Both the position numbers and the translations under genes were made by a program. From assembly GCA_002427755.1 (NCBI GenBank), contig DIYO01000002.1, forward strand, positions 158,845-222,844: a stretch of DNA of 64,000 nt, read 5' to 3'. Position 1 is the first letter of the stretch. Every line of letters begins with the position of its first letter. Below, one piece after another: positions 26,818 to 35,224 of this stretch. Source of the stretch: Roseivirga sp. UBA6052 (GTDB lineage Bacteria; Bacteroidota; Bacteroidia; Cytophagales; Cyclobacteriaceae). Under the pieces are notes generated by a model. The model ran no database searches. It was not told the DNA's origin and was given only the letters and a program-made list of their open reading frames with translations.

Positions 26818-28404
26818 TTACAGTTTAAATCTTGATAACTCTTTTCCTTTTTGATCATGTGCATGTACAGTACATACTAAACATGAGTCGAAAGATCGAG
26901 CTACCATGCCCACTTCTACCGGATCATGTGGATCCTCGATTTCAGTACCCTCTAAGGCCGCTTCAATCGGACCCGGGTTACCGCCTTCATCATTAGGACC
27001 AACATTCCATGTAGTTGGAGCAATTACTTGGTAGTTTTTGATAACACCGCCTTCAATCTCAACCCAGTGAGCTAAAGAACCTCTTGCTGCTTCTGTTGCA
27101 CCAAATCCTTTACCATCTTTCTCTTCTGGTTTGATGTAGAATTCATCGTCTAGATTAATTTCGGTTAACCAAGTATTGATCTGTTCGAACAATCTTGGTG
27201 CCTCGTGGACACGTGCAAGTGATCTTACAAACACGTTGGCTCCCATCTTGTCCATTATATCTCCAAACAATGGATCTTGAATCTGATGATCCATATTGTT
27301 AGGATTCGCGTTCATAATAACCCTAGACAATGGACCAGCTTCGGCAGCACTATCCATGTATCTTGGTGCCTTAGCCCAACTATACTTTCCTCCAAAATCA
27401 GTATTCTCAAGATTCTGAGATTCTAGTGGTGTAGGTAATGGCTCTTCCCAAGGGTGAGTCGGTGGAACATTTTCGTACCATGAGTGATCAACGTGCTCAA
27501 GCACTTGTCTGTGATCGAAGTCGTGGTAGTTTTTACCATCGAAGAAACCAGAAGAGCTAATTAAAGCTTGATTCCTACCTTCAACTGTTGGTTTGTTATA
27601 TCTGTCTTTATGTAGATATGTACCGAATGCCAAGAACTTGCCAACACCTTGACCGAACTTGTCCATTCCAAATTCTAATGCAGCTCTAATAAATAGACCT
27701 AAATCTGAATTACGCTGAGACTCGTTCTCCTCTACCCAAGCCATGAGATCGTCCCAAGTTTGGATTTGTAGGTAACGTTCAATTGAGCAACCCAACCAAA
27801 CAGTCTCTAACCAGTCATTCTTAAACTGGTTCATGATGGCATGTGCTCGAGTGATATCCTTTAATGTTGGTGCAGACATTACACCTCCAGGAACCATGTA
27901 ACTTGAGTGTGGCCATTGACCACCAAACAATGCATAAACCTGAACAGGTAAAGCACTCGCAGTCAATCCTTTTTGAAAAGAAGTACCTACATAAGCAGCA
28001 AAACGATTCACTACTTCTTGATATAATGGCTTATTGGCAAATTTCTTATTCGCCATATCCGTAGCGAAAATTGCATAAAACCATCTTGGAATACTCTGAA
28101 TCGTCTCAGTTGCTTGCCCTAATGCTCTTAACAACAGTGCATTAGGAGACAAGGTTGTTCCCCATGCTGTATCTAAGGCAGATGAAGCACAATACAAGTG
28201 AGATCCTCCGCAGATTCCACATATTCTTGGTGTAACGATCAACCCAGATTGTGGGTCTTTTCCGGCCATGATGCGCTCAAAGCCTCTAAACATTGCTGCT
28301 TGTGTATGAGCCTTGGTAACAACACCATTCTCCATGGTTACTTGTACATCCAAATCCCCTTCTACACGTCCAACAGGTGATATATTTAACTCTTTAGTAG
28401 CCAT
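26818..28404 (-). CDS. [NiFe]-hydrogenase large subunit, group 2a-like
   Basis: This 528-residue catalytic subunit binds the NiFe centre. The L1 motif is RICGICGGSH (Cys62, Cys65) and the L2 motif is DSCLVCTVH (Cys508, Cys511, His514). In L2, the usual Pro of DPCxxC is Ser. A 14-residue tail after His514 should be removed by the neighbouring protease. No Tat signal or membrane segment is present. The overall architecture fits group 2 uptake enzymes rather than membrane-bound group 1. It is 6 nt downstream of the small subunit. Confidence 0.95.
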   Translation of the reverse strand: MATKELNISPVGRVEGDLDVQVTMENGVVTKAHTQAAMFRGFERIMAGKDPQSGLIVTPRICGICGGSHLYCASSALDTAWGTTLSPNALLLRALGQATETIQSIPRWFYAIFATDMANKKFANKPLYQEVVNRFAAYVGTSFQKGLTASALPVQVYALFGGQWPHSSYMVPGGVMSAPTLKDITRAHAIMNQFKNDWLETVWLGCSIERYLQIQTWDDLMAWVEENESQRNSDLGLFIRAALEFGMDKFGQGVGKFLAFGTYLHKDRYNKPTVEGRNQALISSSGFFDGKNYHDFDHRQVLEHVDHSWYENVPPTHPWEEPLPTPLESQNLENTDFGGKYSWAKAPRYMDSAAEAGPLSRVIMNANPNNMDHQIQDPLFGDIMDKMGANVFVRSLARVHEAPRLFEQINTWLTEINLDDEFYIKPEEKDGKGFGATEAARGSLAHWVEIEGGVIKNYQVIAPTTWNVGPNDEGGNPGPIEAALEGTEIEDPHDPVEVGMVARSFDSCLVCTVHAHDQKGKELSRFKL

Positions 28405-28410
28405 TTCGGA

Positions 28411-29370
28411 TTATTTTGAAGTTTCGGTTAAGGTTTTGTTATAAGGCAATATTTTCTCCCAACCTGCTCTCAGATAGTAAATACCTTTAGACTGTCCCGT
28501 AGGAACATCTTTTGGTAGAATACCCAAGTGCTTCATAGTTTTTAGAACACTGCCCTTTTTAAGGTCGTGGTGAGGGAAGCCAGGTTCCGTGCAACCTAGA
28601 CATGGGTGATTAGCTCTGGTTTTACTATTTACTCTATTCCAAAGCACTCTATTACAACTCGCGCGAGTCATAGGTCCTCTACATCCTACTTCGTAGAATA
28701 AACAACCTCCTCTTTTACCAAATCCTCCATCAATTTTCTGTGCAAAGTTGTTCACGTTGGTACAACCTGTTTGCACAAAATCAGTAAAGAACGTTTTAGG
28801 TCTGTGATACTCATCTACCAGTATATCACCAATTCTACCAGTAGCAATAGCCACTAGAATTTGTGATACCCAATCTGGGTGAGCCGGACAGCCAGGAATA
28901 TTGATTACCGGTAAACCACCTTTAGAAACAAAGTCAGCTCCTAAGAAGCCCCCTTTTTTCTTTTTAAGGAATTGTAGACCTGTTGATTCACTAGGATTGG
29001 GCTCCACTGCAGGAATACCTCCATATGTAGCACAGTCACCGATACCCACAACAAATTGTGCGACTTCAGAAAGCTCCTTGACCCAGTCCTTCATAGGACG
29101 GTCGCAGAAATAGTTCATAGTACCTGTATTGTTAGGACCTTGAACAATTGAACCTTCGAAAACGAAAATATCTAGTGGAATTTTACCCGCTTTTATATCT
29201 TCCATCAAGTCAGAAACTTGCTCTCCTATTTCTAGGCCTATTGAAGGGTGCCAGAGGATGTTAATTCCGAAATCGGTAACAAGCTCAACAACAGTAGGTT
29301 CTTCGGCATTTAGAAAGGACATGGTATTGCCACTGCAAGCCCCGCCCTGTAACCATAAAACGTTTGCCAT
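28411..29370 (-). CDS. [NiFe]-hydrogenase small subunit, group 2a-like
   Basis: This 319-residue electron-transfer subunit carries the Fe-S clusters. There is no Tat signal and no C-terminal anchor, so the enzyme is cytoplasmic. The proximal-cluster motif normally reads CxxC; here it is GACSGN, so Cys12 is kept and the second Cys is Asn15. Other ligands are seen in GDCATYGG, PGCPAHPDW, CTNVNN, GGCLFYEVGCRGP and HPCLGCTE. Loss of one proximal cysteine fits a [3Fe-4S] cluster, as I recall for the oxygen-insensitive mycobacterial Huc enzyme. It is the first gene of the operon. Confidence 0.94.
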   Translation of the reverse strand: MANVLWLQGGACSGNTMSFLNAEEPTVVELVTDFGINILWHPSIGLEIGEQVSDLMEDIKAGKIPLDIFVFEGSIVQGPNNTGTMNYFCDRPMKDWVKELSEVAQFVVGIGDCATYGGIPAVEPNPSESTGLQFLKKKKGGFLGADFVSKGGLPVINIPGCPAHPDWVSQILVAIATGRIGDILVDEYHRPKTFFTDFVQTGCTNVNNFAQKIDGGFGKRGGCLFYEVGCRGPMTRASCNRVLWNRVNSKTRANHPCLGCTEPGFPHHDLKKGSVLKTMKHLGILPKDVPTGQSKGIYYLRAGWEKILPYNKTLTETSK

Positions 29371-29433
29371 AAGTTGAAAAAATTAAGGATTAGCTAAAAA
29401 ATCATAAGAATTACCTTAGAAGCTAAGAAGAAT

Positions 29434-29453
29434 AACATGACATAGATCATGTT
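29434..29453. promoter_or_regulatory. Palindrome upstream of the hydrogenase operon
   Basis: AACATGA-N6-TCATGTT is a perfect 7+7 inverted repeat about 65-85 nt before the small-subunit start. Its core TGAC-ATAG-ATCA fits TGAY-N4-RTCA, the general form of FNR/CRP-family sites. A matching core occurs at 31605-31616 and others lie near 41.3 kb. It is probably the control site for hydrogenase expression. Confidence 0.55.
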
Positions 29454-29547
29454 TTAGAAAATGTTTTCTAGAAAAATAGGAGAAACACCCTAATTAAGAA
29501 TAATTCTAGATAATCTGTTTAACGACTTTGGAAAACGATTGAACAAA

Positions 29548-29895
29548 CTAGTTATCGTAGAGCAAATACGTGTCTTCGGCAATGGTTACAGTGCCTCTGG
29601 GATCTTTGGCCGCGAGGCGCCTCATAAAGTTAGCCGTGGTTTCCGCACTTTTTAAAGTAGGACAGGTACGTATGTATCTAATAATAAATTCTGCTCCTTC
29701 GTCTGGTTTAGCGAAAACTAGACCTACTAAATATTGTCCGTTTCTCTTAAGCACAATATCAATTACAGCAGCATCCTGAAGCCAAGAATCTGCATTTTTA
29801 AATTTTACATCCTCACTAGGAGAAACTCTTTCCATCTCTCCACTGAAGATCCAATACTTATGGAACTTTTGAAGTGATCCTAAATCGAAGAACAT
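29548..29895 (-). CDS. Hypothetical protein next to TetR and hydrogenase
   Basis: This 115-residue soluble protein has no recognised family. It is alpha/beta, with a central LKRNGQYLVGLVF strand pair and a basic helix with FMRRLAAKDPRG. Two residues of note are Cys89-area TCPTLK and a C-terminal YLLYDN. It follows the TetR gene by 16 nt and precedes the hydrogenase operon by 177 nt, so it probably belongs to the TetR transcript. A link to the hydrogenase is possible but unproved. Confidence 0.7.
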   Translation of the reverse strand: MFFDLGSLQKFHKYWIFSGEMERVSPSEDVKFKNADSWLQDAAVIDIVLKRNGQYLVGLVFAKPDEGAEFIIRYIRTCPTLKSAETTANFMRRLAAKDPRGTVTIAEDTYLLYDN

Positions 29896-29911
29896 GTAAT
29901 AGGTAGTATTC

Positions 29912-30532
29912 CTATATAATCGAAAAACTGCCTAATTGTTTATATTCTTGAAGACCTCTTTCGGTCATCAGAGGAATGAAAATACTCCAGATTTGATCGC
30001 AGTAGTTTTTAAGGTTGGGTTTCGCACCCTCAATCAACCTAAAGCTTTGGAACATATAAGTAACCATCCAAAGCTGATTCACAACGTGTTCTTTCTGGTT
30101 ATCTATTTCCGGCATTTCAAAAACACCCCTATTCTGGTTGAATTCGAGCATTAGCTCATATTGTTTCTTTTGCCAAGTAATAAGCTTTGAGTGTTTTTCA
30201 GCTATATCAGGATATGATCTAAACACCTCTAACATATCTGTGAAGAAGAAAGCATACTTAAGTTGCAGCTGAAATGCGTTTTCAAAATACTGATTCACGT
30301 AATCAAAGAGTGGCACCACATTCATTTCGGCCATGAGTGTCTTTAACTCTAATTCAAGTAGCTCATGAATGGCATGAACAATGGACTCTTTGTTCTTATA
30401 GTGGTAAGCCATGTTGCCAATACTGATAAAGGCTTCATCGGCTATGTGTTGCAAACGAACATTCACTAAACCTTTCTCATTGAAGAGCTTCAAGGCTGAG
30501 TCTAGTATGTTCTCTTTGGTCTTTTTTGACAC
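29912..30532 (-). CDS. TetR/AcrR-family transcriptional regulator
   Basis: This 206-residue protein has an N-terminal TetR helix-turn-helix (ILDSALKLFNEKGLVNVRLQHIADEA, with the recognition helix ISIGNMAYHYKNKESI). The rest is a helical ligand domain rich in aromatics. It is transcribed toward the hydrogenase locus together with the 115-residue gene. Its target is unknown; candidates are its own promoter or the hydrogenase operon. Confidence 0.9.
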   Translation of the reverse strand: MSKKTKENILDSALKLFNEKGLVNVRLQHIADEAFISIGNMAYHYKNKESIVHAIHELLELELKTLMAEMNVVPLFDYVNQYFENAFQLQLKYAFFFTDMLEVFRSYPDIAEKHSKLITWQKKQYELMLEFNQNRGVFEMPEIDNQKEHVVNQLWMVTYMFQSFRLIEGAKPNLKNYCDQIWSIFIPLMTERGLQEYKQLGSFSII

Positions 30533-30600
30533 GAATCGGGGGCTTTGCCCACAATATTAGAGGGAATCTTTACATTTTAAAAGTCCAAGACAGGTTCTAA

Positions 30601-30978
30601 TCACTTCTTACCTAACAAGGATAGCTGATACTCAAGTCTTTTAATCTCTCGTTTCAACTCATTTTTATCCATCTGATTCCAGCTCCATTGTTTGAGCATT
30701 GCTGTGGCTATCCAACCTAACAACGTATAGAACATCCATTCCATTTTTTGCATCATCTCTTCAGCGCCTAGAAACTCTAGAAAAGTCCAGACCGTAACTC
30801 CAAAAATGATCAGCTGCATGATCAATACATAAATGTTTAACCAGCTATTCTTACCTCTGAATAGGCCGCCAAGCATCTGCGGAACATTCTGTTCTCCTAG
30901 TTTATCAAAGTACTCGGCCTCTTCTTTATTTAATGCCTCATGAATTAGGGCATCGATCTCTTTGTCAGTCTTGTTCAT
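30601..30978 (-). CDS. Small membrane protein, likely anti-sigma partner
   Basis: This 125-residue protein has a cytoplasmic helical N-terminus (about 1-45), two hydrophobic segments (about 50-70 and 82-98) and a C-terminal coiled coil (KNELKREIKRLEYQLSLL). It overlaps the sigma-factor gene by 14 nt, the usual arrangement for a sigma/anti-sigma pair. From memory, DUF6768-type proteins next to Bacteroidota sigma factors look like this. The regulatory role is inferred from context. Confidence 0.75.
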   Translation of the reverse strand: MNKTDKEIDALIHEALNKEEAEYFDKLGEQNVPQMLGGLFRGKNSWLNIYVLIMQLIIFGVTVWTFLEFLGAEEMMQKMEWMFYTLLGWIATAMLKQWSWNQMDKNELKREIKRLEYQLSLLGKK

Positions 30979-31534
30979 GATATACCTCCTTTAATTTTTC
31001 CTTTAAATATTTCCTGGCGTAAAAGAGTCTCGATTTCACTGTACCCTCAGGTAACTCAATTAATAGAGCAATCACTTTTACACTATGCTTTTCTAAGTAG
31101 TAGAGTTTAAGAATCTGTTGGTGTTGATCTGGAAGCTCCTTTATGGCTTGAAGCATAAGTGCCACTTCGTCTGGTGAAGATCTAAGCTCGATTTCTTTTT
31201 GATGAGTGGGCTCTGACTCTTTACCTAATGCTTCACTTAGTTTTCTTTCTTTTTGAATCTTCCTAATCTGATCAGCCGATCTTCTCTGTACAATTCGATA
31301 AGCCCAAAACCTAAATAGAGTGGGATCCTTCAGCTTGGCCAACCCTTGAAAAATTGACAACCAGCTTTCCTGAGCCACTTCTTGTGCCAACTCTTGATCC
31401 TTTAGAAAATCAAAGGACCATTTTAATATTCTAGGCTGCCAGCGTTTCCATAGTAAGCCCACAGCTTCTTGATCATTATCCTGACAACGGAGAATGAGCA
31501 ACTCATCGAATATCTGTTCTGAACTTCTTTTCAT
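30965..31534 (-). CDS. ECF-type RNA polymerase sigma factor
   Basis: This 189-residue sigma-70 family factor has region 2 at about residues 20-90 (LAQEVAQESWLSIFQGLAKL; FRFWAYRIVQRRSADQIRK) and region 4 at about 125-185 (LPDQHQQILKLYYLE; IALLIELPEGTVKSRLFYARKYLKE). Regions 1 and 3 are missing, as in the ECF group. It is followed by a small membrane protein that may bind it. The regulon is not apparent. Confidence 0.93.
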   Translation of the reverse strand: MKRSSEQIFDELLILRCQDNDQEAVGLLWKRWQPRILKWSFDFLKDQELAQEVAQESWLSIFQGLAKLKDPTLFRFWAYRIVQRRSADQIRKIQKERKLSEALGKESEPTHQKEIELRSSPDEVALMLQAIKELPDQHQQILKLYYLEKHSVKVIALLIELPEGTVKSRLFYARKYLKEKLKEVYHEQD

Positions 31535-31604
31535 CGGTTTTCAAAAAATAGTCGGGGACTAACCGATATGGTTCAATTTATAAAAATCTCAACTCGTGCA
31601 TCCA

Positions 31605-31616
31605 TGATCTAGGTCA
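31605..31616. promoter_or_regulatory. FNR-like site TGAT-CTAG-GTCA
   Basis: This 12-nt near-palindrome has the TGAY-N4-RTCA form seen upstream of the hydrogenase. It lies 71 nt before the divergent sigma gene and 35 nt before a small forward gene. Confidence 0.4.
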
Positions 31617-31651
31617 ACTATTGAACCATAAAGATTCTATAGATTCATTGT

Positions 31652-31834
31652 ATGATTAGCATTGATGATAAAAACAAAGACTTACTTCTAGAGGCGCTAG
31701 AAGAACTGATGTATAAGCTTTCGCTTGATTTAACTCAGCTTAAAGGAGGCCCGATGACTGCCGAGAGATTGGCATTATCATCCAAGCAAGAGGCGATTGA
31801 AGAGCTTCAGCATCAAATTTCAATGGTCGACTAA
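31652..31834 (+). CDS. Small hypothetical protein
   Basis: This 60-residue protein is predicted to be almost wholly helical and acidic to neutral, with heptad-like spacing (LLLEALEELMYKLSLDL; AIEELQHQI). No cysteine or metal motif is present. It ends convergent with the hydroxyacyl-CoA dehydrogenase gene, with a 4-nt overlap. An FNR-like palindrome sits just upstream, which supports it as a real, possibly oxygen-responsive gene. The function is unknown. Confidence 0.6.
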   Translation: MISIDDKNKDLLLEALEELMYKLSLDLTQLKGGPMTAERLALSSKQEAIEELQHQISMVD

Positions 31835-32727
31835 CCTTGAATAAAATCAGGATCCTTATATCTTGGATTAGGGTATTTATAAAAGCCTTCTCCTACTTTT
31901 ACGCCCAGCTTACCTTCATCAATGTAAGTCTTTAACAAAGCAGCAAAGGCTTGACTTTTCTTATCTGGTTGATTTGAAGTAATATGCCATGCTGTATCCA
32001 AACCGACAGTGTCTAAAACGCCAAAAGGACCCATTTCCATTTTAAAGTTCCCCATCCAGCTTCGGTCGATGTCTTCTATAGAACCCACATCCATGGTCTT
32101 TAGTGCTCCGGCAGCACCAATTAGAGCCATTAACATATAATTAAAGATGTAACCCGGATTCTCCTTCTTGACAAACACAGGAGTTTGATTCAGCTTTCTT
32201 CCCATTTCAAATAGGAAATCGTTTATCCAATCCTCAGTGGTATCATGTGGCATAATGTCCACTACATTGGCATAGAACACATCATGGAAATGAAAATTAC
32301 AGAATCGCTCTGGTCTACAAGTGGCTTCTGCAATTTGAGAAGGTAACAGATAAGATGTATTTGAAGTAAACAGTGTTTTCTCCGGACATAGTCCACCAAA
32401 CTGTGCCCAAACCTGTTTCTTCAATTCAAGATTTTCAGTCACAGACTCATTTAGAAAGTCAGCATCATCCGCTGCTGCTTTTGCATCTGTGGTGAAAGTT
32501 AGCCTTGCTTTTACTGCCTCGATTTCTTCCTCAGTAATGAGTTCTCGTTTTTGCAAGCCTCTCAAAATACCATCTTGAATTTTGATGGCTGCTTCAAAGG
32601 CTTTCTCATTGATATCGTAGATCGTGGTCTCGAATCCGCTAATAGCTGATTGCAATGCCACTCTTAAACCTAAGGTACCCGCTCCAAGGATGAGTACTTT
32701 GTTAATGTCTTTTATTTCTAGTTTCAT
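31831..32727 (-). CDS. 3-hydroxyacyl-CoA dehydrogenase
   Basis: This 298-residue NAD-dependent enzyme oxidises 3-hydroxyacyl-CoA in beta-oxidation. The N-terminal Rossmann motif is LGAGTLGLRVA. The catalytic region has the S-N-T-S motif (TSNTSYLLPSQIA) and FCNFHFHDV, where His would be the base. GYIFNYMLMALI starts the C-terminal dimerisation domain. It is a single-domain protein with no fused hydratase. Downstream of a repeat element, it follows the APH-type kinase gene and probably belongs to the acyl-CoA set. Confidence 0.92.
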   Translation of the reverse strand: MKLEIKDINKVLILGAGTLGLRVALQSAISGFETTIYDINEKAFEAAIKIQDGILRGLQKRELITEEEIEAVKARLTFTTDAKAAADDADFLNESVTENLELKKQVWAQFGGLCPEKTLFTSNTSYLLPSQIAEATCRPERFCNFHFHDVFYANVVDIMPHDTTEDWINDFLFEMGRKLNQTPVFVKKENPGYIFNYMLMALIGAAGALKTMDVGSIEDIDRSWMGNFKMEMGPFGVLDTVGLDTAWHITSNQPDKKSQAFAALLKTYIDEGKLGVKVGEGFYKYPNPRYKDPDFIQG

Positions 32728-32740
32728 GATGTCTGTTTTG

Positions 32741-32832
32741 ACCCCTCAGTCCTTCGGACAGCTCCCCTTAAAAGAGGAGCACTTATAACTCTCCCCCTTT
32801 TTGAGGGGGAGTGCCCATAGGGCGAGGGGGTG
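32741..32832. repeat. Intergenic palindromic repeat element (type 1)
   Basis: This G/C-rich block contains two hairpins: GCTCC/GGAGC (32761-32780) and CTCCCCC/GGGGGAG (32791-32811), then a GGCGAGGGGG tail. It differs sharply from its flanks in composition. Similar CTCCCC-type blocks are dispersed between genes in many Bacteroidota as I recall. It is non-coding. Confidence 0.65.
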
Positions 32833-32836
32833 TTTT

Positions 32837-33889
32837 TCAAATCCTATCCCTTTCCAAAGTCTTAACTGCATTGGCACCACAGGCTTTTACAGCAAATATT
32901 AAGTTAGCGAAACGTGGGTCTTTTGTAAGCCCTGCTTTATACCTGGCATAAATCTGTTGAATAATGACCCCAATCTTGAAGGCACCAAACACATAATAGA
33001 AGACTTGATTTGACAGATCAAAACCTGTCTTTTCTTCATATCGATTAACAAATTCTGCTCTAGTGTAATTACCCGGCATCCAAGTCAAACTAAATGGTTT
33101 TAAGGAATCTGAATCATCCGCTTGTGCCCAGTACGCTAAAGATGTACCTAGGTCCATTAACGGATTACCAACTGTAGCCATTTCCCAATCCAGCACGGCT
33201 TTGATATCACTTAAATCACTCGGATTCAAAACCAAGTTATCGTACTTATAGTCGTTGTGAATGAGTGATACATATTGCTGTTCTGGTACATTCGCAGTTA
33301 ACCATTCAGCAACTTGTTCCATAGAGGAAATCTCATCAGTCTTGGCCTTGAAATAGCGTTTAATCCAGCCATCTACTTGTCTTTGCGTATAGCCTTCCGG
33401 TTTTCCAAAATCCGCTAAACCGGCTTCTTCTAAATCAACCAAATGCAAAGCCGCTAATTGATCAATGGTCGATTCTGATATCGCCTTGAAGGTTTCTGGC
33501 TTAATCACTACATCCTTTGGTGGACGACCTCTTAGTATTACACCCTCTACCCTTTCCATTAGATAGAAATCAGCTCCCATTACCTGATGATCATCGCAGA
33601 AGAGAACAGGCTTTGGGGCTTTGCCATAAAAAGACTCCAAAGCTTTCAACACCTTAAACTCTCTGGACATATCGTGCCCACCTTTGATATTGGCACCAAA
33701 GGGTGGTCTTCGTAAAACATATTCAGATTCCCCAGCCTTGATCAAATAAGTAAGGTTAGAAAAACCCGATGGGAACTGCTTGACTTCAAGACTTCCCTCA
33801 ATGTCAGTTAAGTGATCTTTGAGATATGATTCTAACTTATGAAGGTCGAGTTCTTCTCCTTGGCGTATATCTTTGGGTTGGTCTATCAT
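32837..33889 (-). CDS. APH-type phosphotransferase (ACAD10/LvaA-like)
   Basis: This 350-residue aminoglycoside-phosphotransferase-fold kinase has the ATP-binding N-lobe (YVLRRPPFG), the catalytic loop HNDYKYDN and the metal motif LDWEMATVG. Members next to acyl-CoA dehydrogenases (human ACAD10/11 N-terminal part; Pseudomonas LvaA) phosphorylate 4-hydroxyacyl-CoA. The neighbouring acyl-CoA dehydrogenase and SDR match that pathway, so antibiotic resistance is unlikely. Confidence 0.87.
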   Translation of the reverse strand: MIDQPKDIRQGEELDLHKLESYLKDHLTDIEGSLEVKQFPSGFSNLTYLIKAGESEYVLRRPPFGANIKGGHDMSREFKVLKALESFYGKAPKPVLFCDDHQVMGADFYLMERVEGVILRGRPPKDVVIKPETFKAISESTIDQLAALHLVDLEEAGLADFGKPEGYTQRQVDGWIKRYFKAKTDEISSMEQVAEWLTANVPEQQYVSLIHNDYKYDNLVLNPSDLSDIKAVLDWEMATVGNPLMDLGTSLAYWAQADDSDSLKPFSLTWMPGNYTRAEFVNRYEEKTGFDLSNQVFYYVFGAFKIGVIIQQIYARYKAGLTKDPRFANLIFAVKACGANAVKTLERDRI

Positions 33890-33936
33890 TTCTTAGTTGC
33901 GAGGTATGAGTCTTGAGTCGCGAGTTGTTTTATTTA

Positions 33937-34013
33937 CGTCACTGCGAAGAGCTTGCGATGAAGCAGTCTCCCAAATGAGGAGATTGCTTCGCCCTCCGTC
34001 CTCGCAATGACGA
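33937..34013. repeat. Intergenic palindromic repeat element (type 2)
   Basis: Imperfect nested inverted repeats form one long hairpin: CGTCACTGCGA with TCGCAATGACG, and AAGCAGTCTCC with GGAGATTGCTT, each with one mismatch. The motif resembles the CATTGCGAGGA repeat dispersed in Bacteroidota genomes as I recall it. It lies just beyond the acyl-CoA dehydrogenase stop. Confidence 0.65.
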
Positions 34014-34018
34014 TCTTT

Positions 34019-35215
34019 TTAAAGTCCATAATTTTTCAATATCGCTTTAGCTAGACTAGCCTTATGCACTTCATCCGGACCATCATAGATTCTGGCTCCT
34101 CTTTCGTGTCTGTACCAGAAAGAAAGCAAGGTATCATCCGTAATGCCTAATGCACCATGCGTCTGAATCGCACGATCTAAGACTTTCATCAACACATTCG
34201 CCACATAAAACTTAATCGTGCTGATTTCAATACGTGCCGCTTTGGCTCCTTCTTCATCTATCTTTTTAGCAGTACTTAATACCATTAATCTACTTGCATC
34301 AATTTCGGCTCTTGATTCTGCAATCCAATTCTGTATAGTTTGTTGATGACCCAAAACTCTACCTTCTCTCAGTTCTCGGTTGGCAGCTCTTTCGCACATC
34401 ATATCAAATGCTCTTTCACAAATGCCTATCCAACGCATGCAATGGTGGATACGACCAGGGCCCAAGCGCATTTGTGCCATTTTAAAACCTTCTCCACGGT
34501 TGCCTATCAGATTACTTTTAGGTACTCTAACATCATTCAACCTTATCTCAGCATGAGAGAAATAGCCTCCTCCAGCTTCTCCCATAATTGGAATATTTCT
34601 TACTAATTCGAAGCCTTCATTATCCGTTGGTACTAAAATCATGGAAGCTCTGGCATAAGGGCTAGCATCATGGTCGGTAACCGCCATTACAATGCAAAAT
34701 GACGCGCCATCGCAAGCAGTCGTAAACCATTTATGCCCATTCAAGACAATCTCATCGCCATCGAAAACTGCAGAAGTAGCCATATTCACAGGATTTGAAC
34801 CAGCAAATTCAGGTTCTGTCATCCCAAAGCAGCTTCGGATATCACCGTTCATTAAAGGTTTGAGATACTGTTCCTTCAGTTCTTCAGAAGCGAACATATG
34901 CATCAACTCAATATTCCCTATATCAGGTGCTTGACAATTGAAAACATAGTGTCCCAAAACAGAAGTACCCATCACTTCTGATAGCTGGCCAAACTCTACC
35001 ATACTCAATCCTAAGCCACCCTCTTCTTCTGAAAGATATGGTGCCCATAATCCAGCTTCTTTGGCTGTTTCTCTCTTGGCTCTAAGAATAGGCTCATTAT
35101 TCTCCCATTTATCTTGAAGCAAATGAAGTTCCGTTGGGAATAATTCTTTCGTTACAAAATCCACATATGCCGGGTAGATTCTTCGAAGGCGTTCTGTTTC
35201 GAATATATTCTTCAT
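34019..35215 (-). CDS. Acyl-CoA dehydrogenase, ACAD10/11-like
   Basis: This 398-residue FAD flavoprotein shows CFGMTEPEFAGSNP, the FAD/substrate segment GHKWFTT, FKMAQMRLGPGRIHHCMR, and THGALGITDD near the C-terminus. It is co-oriented with an APH-type kinase and an SDR. In ACAD10/11-type pathways the dehydrogenase removes the 4-phosphate from 4-phosphoryl-acyl-CoA. It is 9 nt downstream of the SDR gene, so cotranscription is likely. Confidence 0.92.
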   Translation of the reverse strand: MKNIFETERLRRIYPAYVDFVTKELFPTELHLLQDKWENNEPILRAKRETAKEAGLWAPYLSEEEGGLGLSMVEFGQLSEVMGTSVLGHYVFNCQAPDIGNIELMHMFASEELKEQYLKPLMNGDIRSCFGMTEPEFAGSNPVNMATSAVFDGDEIVLNGHKWFTTACDGASFCIVMAVTDHDASPYARASMILVPTDNEGFELVRNIPIMGEAGGGYFSHAEIRLNDVRVPKSNLIGNRGEGFKMAQMRLGPGRIHHCMRWIGICERAFDMMCERAANRELREGRVLGHQQTIQNWIAESRAEIDASRLMVLSTAKKIDEEGAKAARIEISTIKFYVANVLMKVLDRAIQTHGALGITDDTLLSFWYRHERGARIYDGPDEVHKASLAKAILKNYGL

Positions 35216-35224
35216 AGCTAGAAT

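Noticed and set aside
32837..33889. Aminoglycoside resistance gene
   Set aside because: The APH fold is shared, but the neighbours (acyl-CoA dehydrogenase, SDR) indicate acyl-CoA metabolism.
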